Of a stretch of DNA of 64,000 nucleotides, positions 43,595 through 54,700 are shown in pieces; within the stretch, counting starts at the first letter, position 1; each line of letters opens with the position of its first letter. Location: the NCBI GenBank assembly GCA_943736015.1, contig OX031066.1, positions 25,156,127 to 25,220,126 of the forward strand, written 5' to 3'. The notes under the pieces were generated by a model. The model saw nothing but the letters and a program-made list of their open reading frames with translations, searched no databases and was not told the DNA's origin. This DNA comes from Tridacna crocea. Taxonomy: Eukaryota; Mollusca; Bivalvia; Cardiida; Cardiidae. Both the position numbers and the translations under genes were made by a program.

Positions 43595-43825
43595 CCCATT
43601 ACCACACAACAAAATTTTAAACTGGTTCAAATTGAAAGCATTTGCAGATGACAAAAAAAATAAAGACGACTGAAAAATTGAAATTTGTTCTGGGAAGGGT
43701 AGAAAACACTGTGGGAAAAGGAGAAAATACTGGTTACCAGCATTTTCTCCTTTTCCTACATTGTTTTCAAAAGGCTTCTTTCGTCAAAAGGCTTCAAAAG
43801 TAGGGATTGTGTGGTAATGGGTTAA
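43591..43825 (+). mobile_element. TTAA hairpin MITE, family A
   Basis: TTAA both sides, ends CCCATTACCACACAAC and GTGTGGTAATGGG. Centre 'atactggttaccagcat'. Confidence 0.88.
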
Positions 43826-43939
43826 GTGTTAAAAAAAAGGACAGTAGTATCAACTGAACTCTGAATATTTAGAACCATGTTTGTACATGTACCTCTATCC
43901 TACGTTCATCTCCAAACAGTCACAGAACTGTCTCAATCT

Positions 43940-44108
43940 GGAATTTTACACCACTCTTAGCAGTATACCATCGTGGCAACAGCGATCTTATTCATCTGAT
44001 TTCTGGGTTTTCTTTCAGGCTTGACAAGGGCTCTGGACTGCCATTACCCATTATAAACCTTTGAATACCACTGCTGCGTTTGAGGAACAAACTTGGGACC
44101 TCTAAATA
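43940..44108 (-). mobile_element. Diverged SINE, fourth type
   Basis: Matches the 41318-41533 body ('ttttacaccactcttagcag', 'atcgtggcaacagcgatc'), degenerate at the head ('gaggtcccaagtttgttcct' on the minus strand). Confidence 0.5.
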
Positions 44109-44278
44109 ACAAATCTGGAAATATGTCACCTGAAAACATATAGGATGCATGTGTATATGACAGCAATGAATAAACTATCAGACATACATCATTCCTGTTA
44201 AAAATTGTTCTAACTGAAAGAATTTTTGGAATACAAATACTGCTCAAATATGAGATTGTGAGAAAATGATTGATTGAT

Positions 44279-44509
44279 TTAACTCTTCACCACAAGATCC
44301 CGACTTTTAACACCCCTGTAAAAGAAGTAGTTTGAAAACATTGTGGGAAAAGAAGAAAATGCTGGTAACAGTTGATTTTCTTCTTTTCCCACAATGTTTT
44401 CTGCCCTTCCTAAAACTAATTTCAATTTTCTAATTCACATTCATTATGTCCTCTGCAAATGCTTTCAATTTGGACCAGTCTAAAATTTTGTTATTTTGTA
44501 AAGAGTTAA
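44279..44509 (-). mobile_element. TTAA hairpin MITE, family A
   Basis: TTAA both sides. Centre 'atgctggtaacagttgat' is partly altered. Confidence 0.85.
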
Positions 44510-44511
44510 GG

Positions 44512-44925
44512 GTGTTTCATGCCCCTTTCAACATCATTACAGTCATATCACAGGGACAGATCACAATATATCCATGTATTGGTTATATTAGAGCTGGGCT
44601 AGGGCTTTGAAGTATCAAGCCTACTGAAACTCCCATAAAATATCCAGTGGATCCAGTGAGGCTAAAACTCGAGGCCTCCAGGGCCCGTATTCACCAACCA
44701 TTCTCAAGAACGTTCTTGGTCTTATTCTTCAAGATTTCCTGACTGTGAAAGTAACAGAACGTCTGATTGGCTAAACCATCCGGTTTAGCCAATCAGACGT
44801 TCTGTTACTTTCACATTGGCAAAATTCTGAAGAATAAGCCTAAGAATATTCTCAAGAATGGTTGGTGAATACGGGCCCAGGTCAAGAGTCCTGCCCTTAC
44901 CACTGAGCCACACTATAGGATAAGG
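44512..44925 (-). mobile_element. tRNA-derived SINE, fourth type, interrupted by a palindrome
   Basis: Tail 'cccctttcaacatcattaca' at the left and head 'ccactgagccacac' at the right. The B-box region is split at 'gaggcctccag / gtcaagagtcc' by the 196-bp palindrome described next. Confidence 0.78.
44682..44877. mobile_element. 196-bp palindromic MITE with CAG target duplication
   Basis: Inverted ends GGCCCGTATTCACCAACCAT are perfect for at least 25 bases and the pairing extends almost to the centre ('aaaccatccggttt'). CAG stands on both sides (44679-44681 and 44878-44880). Removing the element and one CAG restores an ordinary SINE ('ggcctccaggtcaagagtcc'). A related half copy is at 53405-53535. 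Confidence 0.92.
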
Positions 44926-45002
44926 GGGAAATGCTTGTTTAGACTATCATAATTATTATCTTTTTTAGAAAATAATCATTTTATTAAACATCTCTTTCCA
45001 GG

Positions 45003-45441
45003 GGTCTTTACCACACAATGCCGACTATTTATGCCCCTGGTTAATTCTTTACCAAACGACAAAATTTTGGACTTGTCCAAAATTGAACATTTGCAGACGA
45101 CAAAATAAATGTGAATCAAAAATTAAATTTTTACTTTGGAAAAAGAAGAAAACTGTGGGAAAAGGAGAAAATGCTGGTTACCAGCATTTTCTCCTTTTCC
45201 AATAATGTTTTCAAAAGACTTCTTTTTCAGGGTCGTTAAAAGTTGGGATTGACTGGTAAAGGGTTAAGAAGGCATTTGAAAATATAGTGAGAAAATGCTG
45301 GTAACCATTTCTCCTTTTCCCACAATGTTCTCTACATATTATAAGAAAACATTTGCACCATTTGAGCAACACTAAAATTGTTGTCTGCAAATGCTTTCAA
45401 TTTTGACACAACTAATATTTTTTTGTCTAATAAAGAGTTAA
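45003..45441 (-). mobile_element. TTAA MITE family A, split by another family A copy
   Basis: Left part 'tctttaccacacaatgccga' to 'atgcccctgg' (45003-45040). Right part resumes at 45268 'gaaggcatttgaaaatatag', contains 'aaaatgctggtaacc' and ends 'taataaagagttaa'. The inserted copy is the next entry. Confidence 0.85.
45041..45267 (+). mobile_element. TTAA hairpin MITE, family A, nested in another family A copy
   Basis: TTAA both sides; good central palindrome 'atgctggttaccagcat'. It lies within the host element between 'cccctgg' and 'gaaggcat', giving a relative age order. Confidence 0.9.
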
Positions 45442-45454
45442 GACACAGAACCAT

Positions 45455-45725
45455 TTCATAAATGTGACCCATCACGCAAAAAAGGGACCATCTAGGAACT
45501 GCCAAGTGTAGACCCTGGTCAGCCTGCCCAGGGTTGACACTTTTTGCTTTTATATTTTCTGTCTGAGAAGTAGTCATTCCACCTCACCATACACTGGCAT
45601 ATAATCATTTTAACAATCAACTTAAATTGACCTGCACTTTCTTTGATCTATCTTTACCCAATTGATGTACAAAATTCCCTGATAGTTCCTTTTTCGCATG
45701 ATGGGTCACAAATGATAATAAATCT
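45455..45725. repeat. Dispersed repeat, inverse of the 38.99 and 61.66 kb repeat
   Basis: Has 'gacccatcacgcaaaaaagg', 'accatcta(g)gga' and 'cagcctgcccagggttgaca', then 'tcaacttaaattgacctgca' and again 'tttcgcatgatgggtcac', so the outer ends are inverted copies of each other. Confidence 0.6.
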
Positions 45726-45734
45726 TTTCTATGT

Positions 45735-45962
45735 TTAACTCTTTACCACACAATCCCGATTGTTCATGACCCTGAGAAAGAAGCCCTTTGAAAACATTGT
45801 GGGAAAAGGAGAAAATGCTGGTAACCAGCATTTTCTCCTTTTCTTACAATGTTTTCTACCCTTCCCGAAACAAATTTCAACTTCAGAGCCACATTTATTT
45901 TGTCGTCTGCAAATGCCTTTAAATTAGACATGTCTACAATTTGTCGTTTGGTAAACAGTTAA
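45735..45962 (-). mobile_element. TTAA hairpin MITE, family A, well kept
   Basis: TTAA both sides. Ends CTCTTTACCACACAATC and GTTTGGTAAACAG. Central palindrome 'atgctggtaaccagcat' intact. Confidence 0.9.
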
Positions 45963-46183
45963 AACTCATTACCAAATGACAATATTTTAGGCTTGTCCAA
46001 ATTGAAAGCATTTGCAGATGACAAAATAAAAGTGACTGAAAAGTGAAATTTGTTTTGTGAAGGGTAGAAAACATTGTGGGAAAAGGAGAAAATGCTGGTT
46101 ACCAGCATTTTCTCCTTTTGCCACAATGTTTTCTAAAGGCTTCTTTCTCAGGGGTGTCAAAAGTGTGGATTGTGTGGTAATGG
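45963..46183 (+). mobile_element. TTAA hairpin MITE, family A, abutting the previous copy
   Basis: 'actcattaccaaatgacaat' to 'ttgtgtggtaatgg'. Intact centre. The left end touches the TTAA of the previous element. Confidence 0.82.
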
Positions 46184-46739
46184 AAAGGACAATTTAGATT
46201 GTTAACATCGCCCTGTAACTTCACTAAACAACAATTTTTTTTTCAATTTAAAGCATTTGCTGAGAAAGTTTAACTCTACTACATGAAAATATCTCAAACT
46301 GCTTCAAACTGAAAGCATTTGCAAATGACACAATCAATGGGACTCAAAAATTGAATTTTGCCTTGGTAATGGAATCCTCGTTGACCCAGTTTCGATTCAT
46401 ACTGTAATCCAACCTGGGTTGTTTGGCTGGCATTTCCTCATTCTCATGAATTATTCATGAAACATTTTGATTGGTAATCTCGGTTTTTCTTTGAGAAAAT
46501 TTAAACTATTTTTATCTCAAATATGCTGTCATTTCTATTTTTAGTGACTGATGAAATGAAATTGCCCTCCCTACAAGAGAGAATGAATATGTTAGCGATC
46601 TTTTGATTTGCTATTAGTGTACTTTCAGACCATATGAATATTCATAGGAAATGAAGATTTGCTAGTCAGTTATTCCAGGGGTAAAGCATGGAGAGTAATG
46701 TAATGCTTAAACCTGGCTTCCAAGGATATGGTAATGGTC

Positions 46740-47020
46740 GAGATAATTGTGTGAAAAAGGGAAAGTGCTGGTTACCAGCATTTTCTCTTTTTCACACAAT
46801 ACTTTTATTCTCAGGGTTTTGAAATTCAAGGATTGGTTGGTAAAGGATTAAATGGAGCTCAAATGATAAAAAAAACTTGCTTCTCTTACTCTCAGATAAG
46901 GTAAAAGACATGGTGAGGAAAGAGGAGAAAATAATGGTTACCCAGAATTTTCTCCTTTACCTACAATATTTCAAAAGGCCTTTTTCTCATGGTCTTTAAA
47001 ACTGGGATTGTGTGGTATAC
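46740..47020. mobile_element. Two degenerate family A fragments
   Basis: 46745-46850 keeps the centre 'gtgctggttaccagcatttt' and the end 'ggtaaaggattaa'. 46905-47020 keeps 'ggagaaaataatggttaccc' and 'gggattgtgtggtata'. Confidence 0.65.
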
Positions 47021-47334
47021 ACTAAACAAATTAATCTCCATAAATTTGTCAGAATTTGTGGTCTTCTTCCACCTACTCAACAAGGGCATGTGACAAATAT
47101 TCCATTTGATATGCCCTTTGCAAATGAAGTCCATGCTATTCCCAATCAGAATGAAAATATTATAGGAAAATAGATTAGCTTGAATTTGCTCCTTCTTCAC
47201 AATGTTTCACACCCTTTCAAATTCTATCATTTGAACTGTACATTTATATGTAAAAATACATTTTGATAAGGAAAAGTTTACTATTTATGTTTTAACTCTT
47301 AATTATGAACTTGTTTACTTTTCATTAAGAGTTG

Positions 47335-47495
47335 ACCATGTTAGAATCTTAATAATCCTCTTTCTATTGTGGTTTATCATTCAATAAACCATGTTGAGTT
47401 ATGAGGTGCAATGAATAACCCATTCAGGCAAATTATTGTGCCTCATAACAACCATAAGTTTATTGAATTATAAACCACAATAGAAAAAACATAAT
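47335..47495. mobile_element. Palindromic element, 'CTATTGTGGTTTAT' family
   Basis: 'ttctattgtggtttatcatt', 'caataaaccatgttgagtta', 'tgaggtgcaatgaataa' face 'tattgtgcctcataac' and 'ttataaaccacaatagaa'. A second copy is at 62245-62415. Confidence 0.75.
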
Positions 47496-47499
47496 CTCT

Positions 47500-48600
47500 T
47501 AAATTAAGGATAGGGCACCATGGATTCGTGTAACTTCATCTCTCAATGGCAAAATTGTACAGATTAAGCCAAGACTCAGTCAGTTAATCTGTGATTGATG
47601 AAGGGAAGCAGCATCTATCACTCAATCAGTTGTGGATTACTTGTATCTTACCAAAATATGTACGTTTTTTCGGCGATGAAAGGCAATGTTACACGAATCC
47701 TATATTGGCGCCCCATGATCTTTAAGGGTACGACGTCAGTGTATAGGCGACCGAAGTCGGGGACGAAAGAGCCCGCAATACAATTCAAAGCAATAGAGAG
47801 GACGTTTGTTACTTTCTTAACCTCCCCTTATTGTTTGTAAGCAGGTTCATCAAAACGATTTTCATACCATAAGAATTATCTCTATTTGATAACCGCAGTT
47901 TTACTTGACTTAAAAAAAAAAAATGATTACAGCGGGTCTCTGCACGTGCAACTTGTAACGTTTCCGCCATCCTGTTTCCTATTTAGCTGGTGCCAGCTTT
48001 GGTAACAGACCTTTTCGTCCGATGACTTTTTCGCACTTACTAGTTCGTCCCAACATTGCTTTAGACTGTTGTGAACAAAGTCCAATTTTTATCAGCCTCG
48101 CACTAGACTTGGCTTGTTAAACTCAATAAATCTTGAACACTAAAGATGCTGAAACTCTGAAAATTTTAATATCCTCTTTTGTTTCACTCAAGCACTTTAT
48201 GAGTTAAATAGGATGGTTACTGGAGCAAGCTTGACTGAGAAATTTAGAATTAAAATATTTACTGGTCTAGTTATAATGATCTGGCATATTTCTGCCACGA
48301 GACACGAGATAGATATGATGATAATTTTGGAAAACTTTCGTGATGAATTCAAGTTTCCTGGAAATTTTATAAAGAAAGATCTAGTCAAGCAAAAATTTAT
48401 TTAAAAAATATCGCGAAAGAAGTAATACTTTAACGCAAAATTTCTCAGTCGCACAGTCTGATTTTTGCTCTATACAATCTGATTCTTTTCCACATATAGA
48501 TCTAATGAAAAAAAAAAATGAAATTGTACAATCTGATTCTTTTCTACATATAGATCTACTGAACAAAAAAATATGATATTCTTCAATCTCGTGGCATCTT
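47500..48600. other. No gene seen
   Basis: Anonymous sequence. A short direct repeat of about 60 bases ('caatctgattcttttc(c/t)aca', 'tatagatct') occurs at 48475-48565. Open frames here are short and show no family resemblance. Confidence 0.45.
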
Positions 48601-48609
48601 AAATACGGA

Positions 48610-49040
48610 ATGAGAGGGGGCCTTATGCAACTGCAACATGTACCGACTCATATCAGCTTTCGCAGGCTGACCTAGGCCGAAACTGTTTGCTATTGATCGA
48701 TCAATTTAATGCATGTCAAAGGACCGGTCTACCTCGTGACTCCATTTGGTTGTCAGAAATAATATGGATTTTATGAGTCAGTAATATTGTGATGGCTTTT
48801 CCAGTACAATGCTTTTAAAAGATGCATTCGAACTCGGGACCTTTAGGTTATGGGAGCGGGTGTCAACTTTGGGCTTTTTCATTGGCCCACACATTCGGCG
48901 CGAGTACTGGTGTAGTTCCCAGGAAGCAGAATCGAGAGAGATTAGTATAAGTTGTAAGAACTTGTTTCTCAATCGATGTAAAATAAATATGTTTAAAAGA
49001 TACATTAAGCCCCATTATTGCCAGACCATGGCTCATATAT
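48610..49040. mobile_element. Hairpin MITE of the 'GAGCCATG' family with an inserted SINE-like repeat
   Basis: Outer arms 'ggggccttatgcaactgca' and 'acattaagccccattattgc' are inverse. Inside, 48825-48990 is the 'cccaggaagcagaatcga' repeat also seen at 34.30 kb. Confidence 0.6.
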
Positions 49041-49048
49041 AAATATGA

Positions 49049-49318
49049 AATTGGCTTGCAACACGCGAAAGCGAGCATTCGGACATTTGCGTACAGTGTT
49101 GTCTCGGATCAACCTGCGCAGTCCGCGCAGGCTGATCCGAGACGGCACTTTACGGCTACATTAGAAATTGTGCTACAGTAGACTTGCACAAAAAAGAAGA
49201 TGATATAAAAAAGGGAAAGTGTCGTTTCGGATTAATCTGCGCAGACTACGCAGGCTGATTCGGAACGACACTTTACGCAAACGTCCGAATGCCTCTTTTT
49301 GCGTGTTGTAAGCCAATA
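49049..49318. mobile_element. Double-hairpin MITE, copy 1
   Basis: Outer ends 'aattggcttgcaacacgcga' and 'gcgtgttgtaagccaatata' are inverse. Each half contains its own hairpin, 'cggatcaacctgcgcagtcc' with its inverse and 'cggattaatctgcgcagact' with its inverse, so one element can form either one long stem or two side hairpins. Confidence 0.85.
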
Positions 49319-49319
49319 T

Positions 49320-50110
49320 ACACGGGTGAACATTTGCAGTTTTTACACTGCACTCCCTGTATGTAGAAGGATTCTGGATTCCGCATGCACTAAGAGCAAC
49401 ATTGGCATTAAGTTAAAGGGGACTAAATACTGTTTTGTCAAATTAACTCTTATCTTTCAAAGTAAGTGTAATGAAACATTTCAAGTCAAGTATAAACCCA
49501 AATCTTGCTATTTCATCGGGTATTACGGGGAGGAAATATCTCCGTATCAGACAGTGTAGATTTAATATCAATATGCACGTTCTGTGCAGTCTGATCTTGG
49601 TCTACACTTTCCGCAACCGTTCTTCAAGCCACGCTCACAAGTCTAAGGATTGAAGAGGGGCGGGTGATACTTTTGACGACACGTGCCATTGACCCCAAGC
49701 GAGTGTTTGTTTGTTTGGACGGAAAAATCTTCGGATATCTTCGTGTGGTTTCGTATCTTTCCGCCGAACATCTTCACAGTTAATAGCGGCGAACTGTCTG
49801 CGATTACAGCAGATTGTAAGAAATAATTTGAGAGAGATCTACACACCTGGATTATTTATTAAACGAGGTAAAACCTTTTAATTGGACTTCAAAGTTATGA
49901 TAGTTTGGCAAAGATTTAAATTGTAATAATGTCACGCTAAATAAAGTTTTTAAAAAGCCATTGCTCCGATTTTGATCGCCGCAAAAGTAAGTTTTTCGGT
50001 AATTAAAACAATTAATTATTACTTCGCTCAAATTATATGAGCGGTGCCCTGGAAAAGGGGGGGGGGGTTTACTGTAACTCTGTGATGCATTATATACCAA
50101 GGAAGTACTC
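49320..50110. other. No gene seen
   Basis: Anonymous sequence between two copies of the double-hairpin MITE. Several short open frames without recognisable features; a poly-G run at 50059-50068. Confidence 0.45.
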
Positions 50111-50112
50111 TT

Positions 50113-50396
50113 ATAATTGGCTTGCAACACGCGAATAGGGACATTCGGACATCTGCGTAAAGTGTCGTCTCGGATCAGCCTGCGCAATCCGCGCAGGCTG
50201 ATCCGAGACGGCACTTTCCGCTCTTATGATTTTTTTACGTTTTGCGGAAGTCTACTGAGGAACAAAATCTAATGGAGACGTGAAGTGCCGTCTCGGATTA
50301 GCCTGCGCGGACTGTGCAGGCTGATCCGAGACAACAATTTACGCAAATGTCCGAATTCCCCTTTTCGCGTGTTGCAGGCCAATTATGGATCCATAT
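50113..50396. mobile_element. Double-hairpin MITE, copy 2
   Basis: Same design: 'ataattggcttgcaacacgc' at the left and 'gcgtgttgcaggccaattat' at the right, two inner hairpins 'cagcctgcgcaatccgcgca' and 'tagcctgcgcggactgtgca'. A 3' end remnant is at 59463-59508. Confidence 0.87.
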
Positions 50397-50399
50397 AAC

Positions 50400-51360
50400 A
50401 CTTTTCGTTTAGGTTTTAAAGGTGGGTATTTAGATTTTTCACCTATCACCAAATTAGAAAATTTACTTATCACTGAAATTAATTAAAAAAAAAAAACACA
50501 CACAAATCACAAATAATTCAGAATCATAAAATTACACACAAGAAAAAAATTGATGATGTTTCCTTAGAAGGCTACGTAGCCTCTTAACGTAAATTTAGAT
50601 TTTGTGCCAGAAATTAAAAAAAAAAACATTGTGGAAATGCCAAGTGACAGGCACATGACTAATGTCGCTTTAATTCCATAACGTAACAAACATGTAATTA
50701 TTTTCCATGATATCTTCTTCGGATGTTATGTTTGAAGCTTCCTCTGTGTATTTCCGGTATGTAAATTAATAAATTGCTCATGTAAAAATATACCGTGTTT
50801 CCCGTCGGTGTCGACCTGGGCCGTAGTAAATCTCTAATTTCTCTTGTTGTCGGATGGTTTTTGACAACTGGGGTTTTATGAATGAAAATTGAAAGGCCTT
50901 GGGAGTAGGAGGACGATTTTTTTTTTCAGTATTTTTGTAAAATTTTCGTCTCGAAATTCTGAGGGACCACCTTTAAGGAATGGAAAAACATTCCTGATGT
51001 AATGATGTTACGTTATGTAACGTCTAAGCTGCGTCGAATAATTGCCTGTATCGACAGCAGATGTGTTCATACAAAATATAAATGGAAAAATTACAGGAAC
51101 TTTAAGAAAAAGGTAACTTTAATGTTACCTTAGTCTTTGAGTACTTTTGCATTTTGATTTTAGTGCCGCCTTCATTTAAACTGCAAAAATCTAACTTAAA
51201 TTTTCTGTCCGTAAAAATCTGAATAGCTTGGTATTTTTCTACAGATTCTGAACTAAACTATGATACCAAGTTTATTGATCTCCAGTAAAACATGCGACGA
51301 GAAATAAAAAGAAAATTTAAGTCAACGCTTACTTATGGAACCGAGTACATGTATATTTAA
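50400..51360. other. No gene seen
   Basis: Anonymous A/T-rich sequence upstream of the coiled-coil gene. I recognise no TATA box or CpG-rich promoter. Confidence 0.45.
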
Positions 51361-51364
51361 TCAA

Positions 51365-51562
51365 TTACCGCACAATCCCTACTTTTGACGACGAAGCCGT
51401 CAGAAAACATTTTGGGAAAAGGAGAAAATGCTGGTAACCAGCATTTTCTCATTTTCCTACAATGTTTTCTACCCTTCACAAAACAAATTTCAAGTTTTCA
51501 GTCGCTTTTATTTTGTCGCTTTGATTTCGACTAACCTAAATTTTCGTCGTTTGGTAATGAGC
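51365..51562 (-). mobile_element. TTAA hairpin MITE, family A, diverged ends
   Basis: 'attaccgcacaatccctact', centre 'atgctggtaaccagcat' intact, right end 'cgtttggtaatgagc'. Confidence 0.75.
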
Positions 51563-51794
51563 TAAAAAAAAAAAAACCAAATTCTTCGTGACTCAATCTA
51601 CTGTTTGACAAAATTGATACTTATAGAATCGTAACCATGTTGCCTGGTATTACTCGCAATGGAGCCCCCCCCCCCACCCCTTTGCAATAGCGCCCATCAT
51701 TTATGTGGCAACGAGTGGTAAAAAAAAAAACTCTTTATTTTTAGCCTCAATGAAAAAACCCATTTTACAGATCTCGAGGAAAAACATCAACATC

Positions 51795-54700
51795 ATGGAA
51801 ACGGCAAAATTGGTATTCATCTTTACAATATTCCTGGTCAATTCTGCTCTGGGTCTTTTTGACGATGGTTGCAGGTACGAGTATCAAACTGCCTCCGACA
51901 AGGTAAGTTAAAGTGCCAACAGCTGCCAAAAGTCTACAAAGCGGGTGCAAAATGACATTCAAATTCCAATCATACCATTTTAACCCTTTCTCGAACAATC
52001 CCTGGTTTTTTACGGGTCTGGAATAGTAGCCTTTTGAAAACATTGTGGGAAAAGGAGAAAATGCTGGTTACCAGCATTTTCTCCTTTTCCCACAATGTTT
52101 TCTACCCTATAATAGACAGAAATAATCTTTTCTGGAAGAGTTGATTTGTCGTCTGCAAATGCTTTCAATTTGGTCTAGTCCAAAAGTTTGTCGTTTGGGA
52201 AAGGGTTAAAGTATGGACACTGTTGTGAAAATGAGAATGTTATCGTAAGGTCTGTCTGTCTTGGTCACTGACAGAGAAATTAATTTCAAAACTAGATTAA
52301 AAACTGCCAGGTTACTCCATCTTTCGTTCATTTTTTCTGCCTGATTTTTAATTTTTTTTTACCAGCGACTAACAGTCAACCACACAATTGCAGATTGTCA
52401 TTTTTACACTATTTTTCATGAAGTTAACTCTTTTACCATGTGATGGCATTTTAGATCAGTCCAATTCGAAAGCATATCCAGACCATAAATTAGATTTGAC
52501 TCATTTAATGAAGTTTGTTTTCGGAAGGGTAGAAAATATTGTGGGAAAAGGAGAAAATGCTGGTTACCAGCATTTTCTCCTTTCCCCACAATGTTTTCAT
52601 AAGCCATCTTCCTTGGGGTCGTTAAAAGTCGAGATTGCGTGGTAAAGGGTTAAATGGTTTTAATAAAATTTGAATTAATCTCAACACATGTTTTGCTTTT
52701 TTGGCCGCTTTTTGGCCTTTAATAGTTTCACAAACCTTGATTTCGTTTGAATCCTCTTATCAGATCTGATACCGTGATAGGCTCCAGAGATACTAAAATA
52801 AAACGAGTCAAGCTCTAGCAAAAGGAGGCTTATTGCATCTCCCTGGTGCATGATACCAGGCCAGTTTTTACTGTATTATGGACCCATAAAGTTCATTTTG
52901 TAGAACAATGCACAGAATTATCAGGTAGACCAGTCCTTTGAGCTGCACAAAACTGACCAAAAGCAACAAGTTTCGGCCCAGGTCAGCCTGCGCAGATGCA
53001 CTTAGCCCCCCTAATCATAGAGCATTAAGTATTTTTGCACTACGAGTAGATTGATACCAAACTAAACAGAAAGCGAAGGCTTTTCATATATTTAGCGCTT
53101 ATGGGTTTAACCCATTACCACACAATTCCTACTTTTCACGACCCTGAGAAAGAAGCCTCCAGAAAACATTGTGGGAAAAGGAGAAAATAATTGTTAACCA
53201 GCATTTTCTCCTTTTCCCAAAATGTTTTCTACTCTTCACAAAACGAATTTCAAAGTTCTTTTCACTCACTTTTATTTTGTCGTCTGCAAATGCTTTCGAT
53301 TTTGGATAAGCCTACAATATTGCCGTTTGGTTCGGAAACATACACGGTTTTGAATATGTCGTTAGTTTTTTTTTTCTATCTGCTAAAAGAAACGCGTTTA
53401 TAAAGTGCAAGGAACAGAATTTCTGATTGCCTAAATCAGCTGGTTTAGCCAGTCAGAAGTTCTGTTACTTTCACAATTAGACAATCTTGAAGAATAAGAC
53501 AAGGAACGTTCTTAAGAATGGTTGGTGAATATGGACCCTGCTGGGCTCTGAGGTGTCTTGCCCATAGGCACTGCTGCCAGGGGCCCAGCTGATCAAATGG
53601 GGCTCAAACCCGGGGCCTCCAGATTACATGCCCCACACTTTATCACTGAGCCGTGCAAGACTCCTATACTCAGTATAACTGTAGTTGTTCATACTTTCTT
53701 ACTATTTCATCACAGTGTATCAAAGCAAATCTGGCCCTCGAGCAGAAGTTGGACCATTTGGAGTCACAGCAGTTACAGAATGTGGCCAGAGTCAACTCTA
53801 TAACTTCCGCGTATACCCAAGAATTTAACGTATTGTCCCGAGATACGGGGGCATTAAAAACTGTCACAAACCGACTGGTGGAGGACGATGTGCAAATACA
53901 AGGCAAACTCCGTCTATTACAAGGTAAATAAATATTAATAAATATACAATTTAAAACTGTTTACTCTGTTTCAGTGTTTCGGGTTGTTTCCTTTGTGAAG
54001 AAATCTGACGTGGAACTACTACATTTGGTGCGTTGTCTGCATGCGCATGTCATATTCTTCGAATATTTGTAGATTGCCATCTAGCGGTAGATAATGCATT
54101 TTGTGACTATTTTCACACCACCACTCTTAAATGAATTTCACGTTATATTTCTTAACCTTTTACCAAACAATCCCTGGTTTTTACGGGTCAGGAATAGAAG
54201 CCTTTTGAAAACATTGTGGGGAAAGGAGAAAATGCTGGTAACCAGCATTTTCTCCTTTTCCCACAACGTTTTCTACCCTACCATGTAGAAAAATATCTTT
54301 TTAGCAACTGTTAATTTGTCATTTGCAAAATACTTTCAATTTGGTCTGGTCCCAAATTTGCTGTTTTAAAGGGTTAATAAAGGCAAAAGACGAAATATTG
54401 AAGCGGGGGTCAACATTTTTGAATTGTGTATTATTCATTCCCGCAGGATTATTAAGCGGATTTTAAATATTAATAAATATATCTATCTTATCTCATGTCA
54501 AAATTTCACCCATTAACCCATTACCACACAATCCCTACTTTTGACGCCCCTGAGAAAGAAGCCTTTTGAAAACACTATGGGAAAAGGACAAAATGCTGGT
54601 AACCAGCATTTTCTCCTTTTCTCACAGTGTTTACAACCCTCCCCAGAACAAATTTCTATTTTTAGTCCCCTTTATTTTGTCGTCTGCAAATGCTTTCAGT

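Noticed and set aside
48190-48410. Pair of 63-codon overlapping frames on both strands
   Set aside because: No start context, no splice signals and A/T-driven composition; likely chance.
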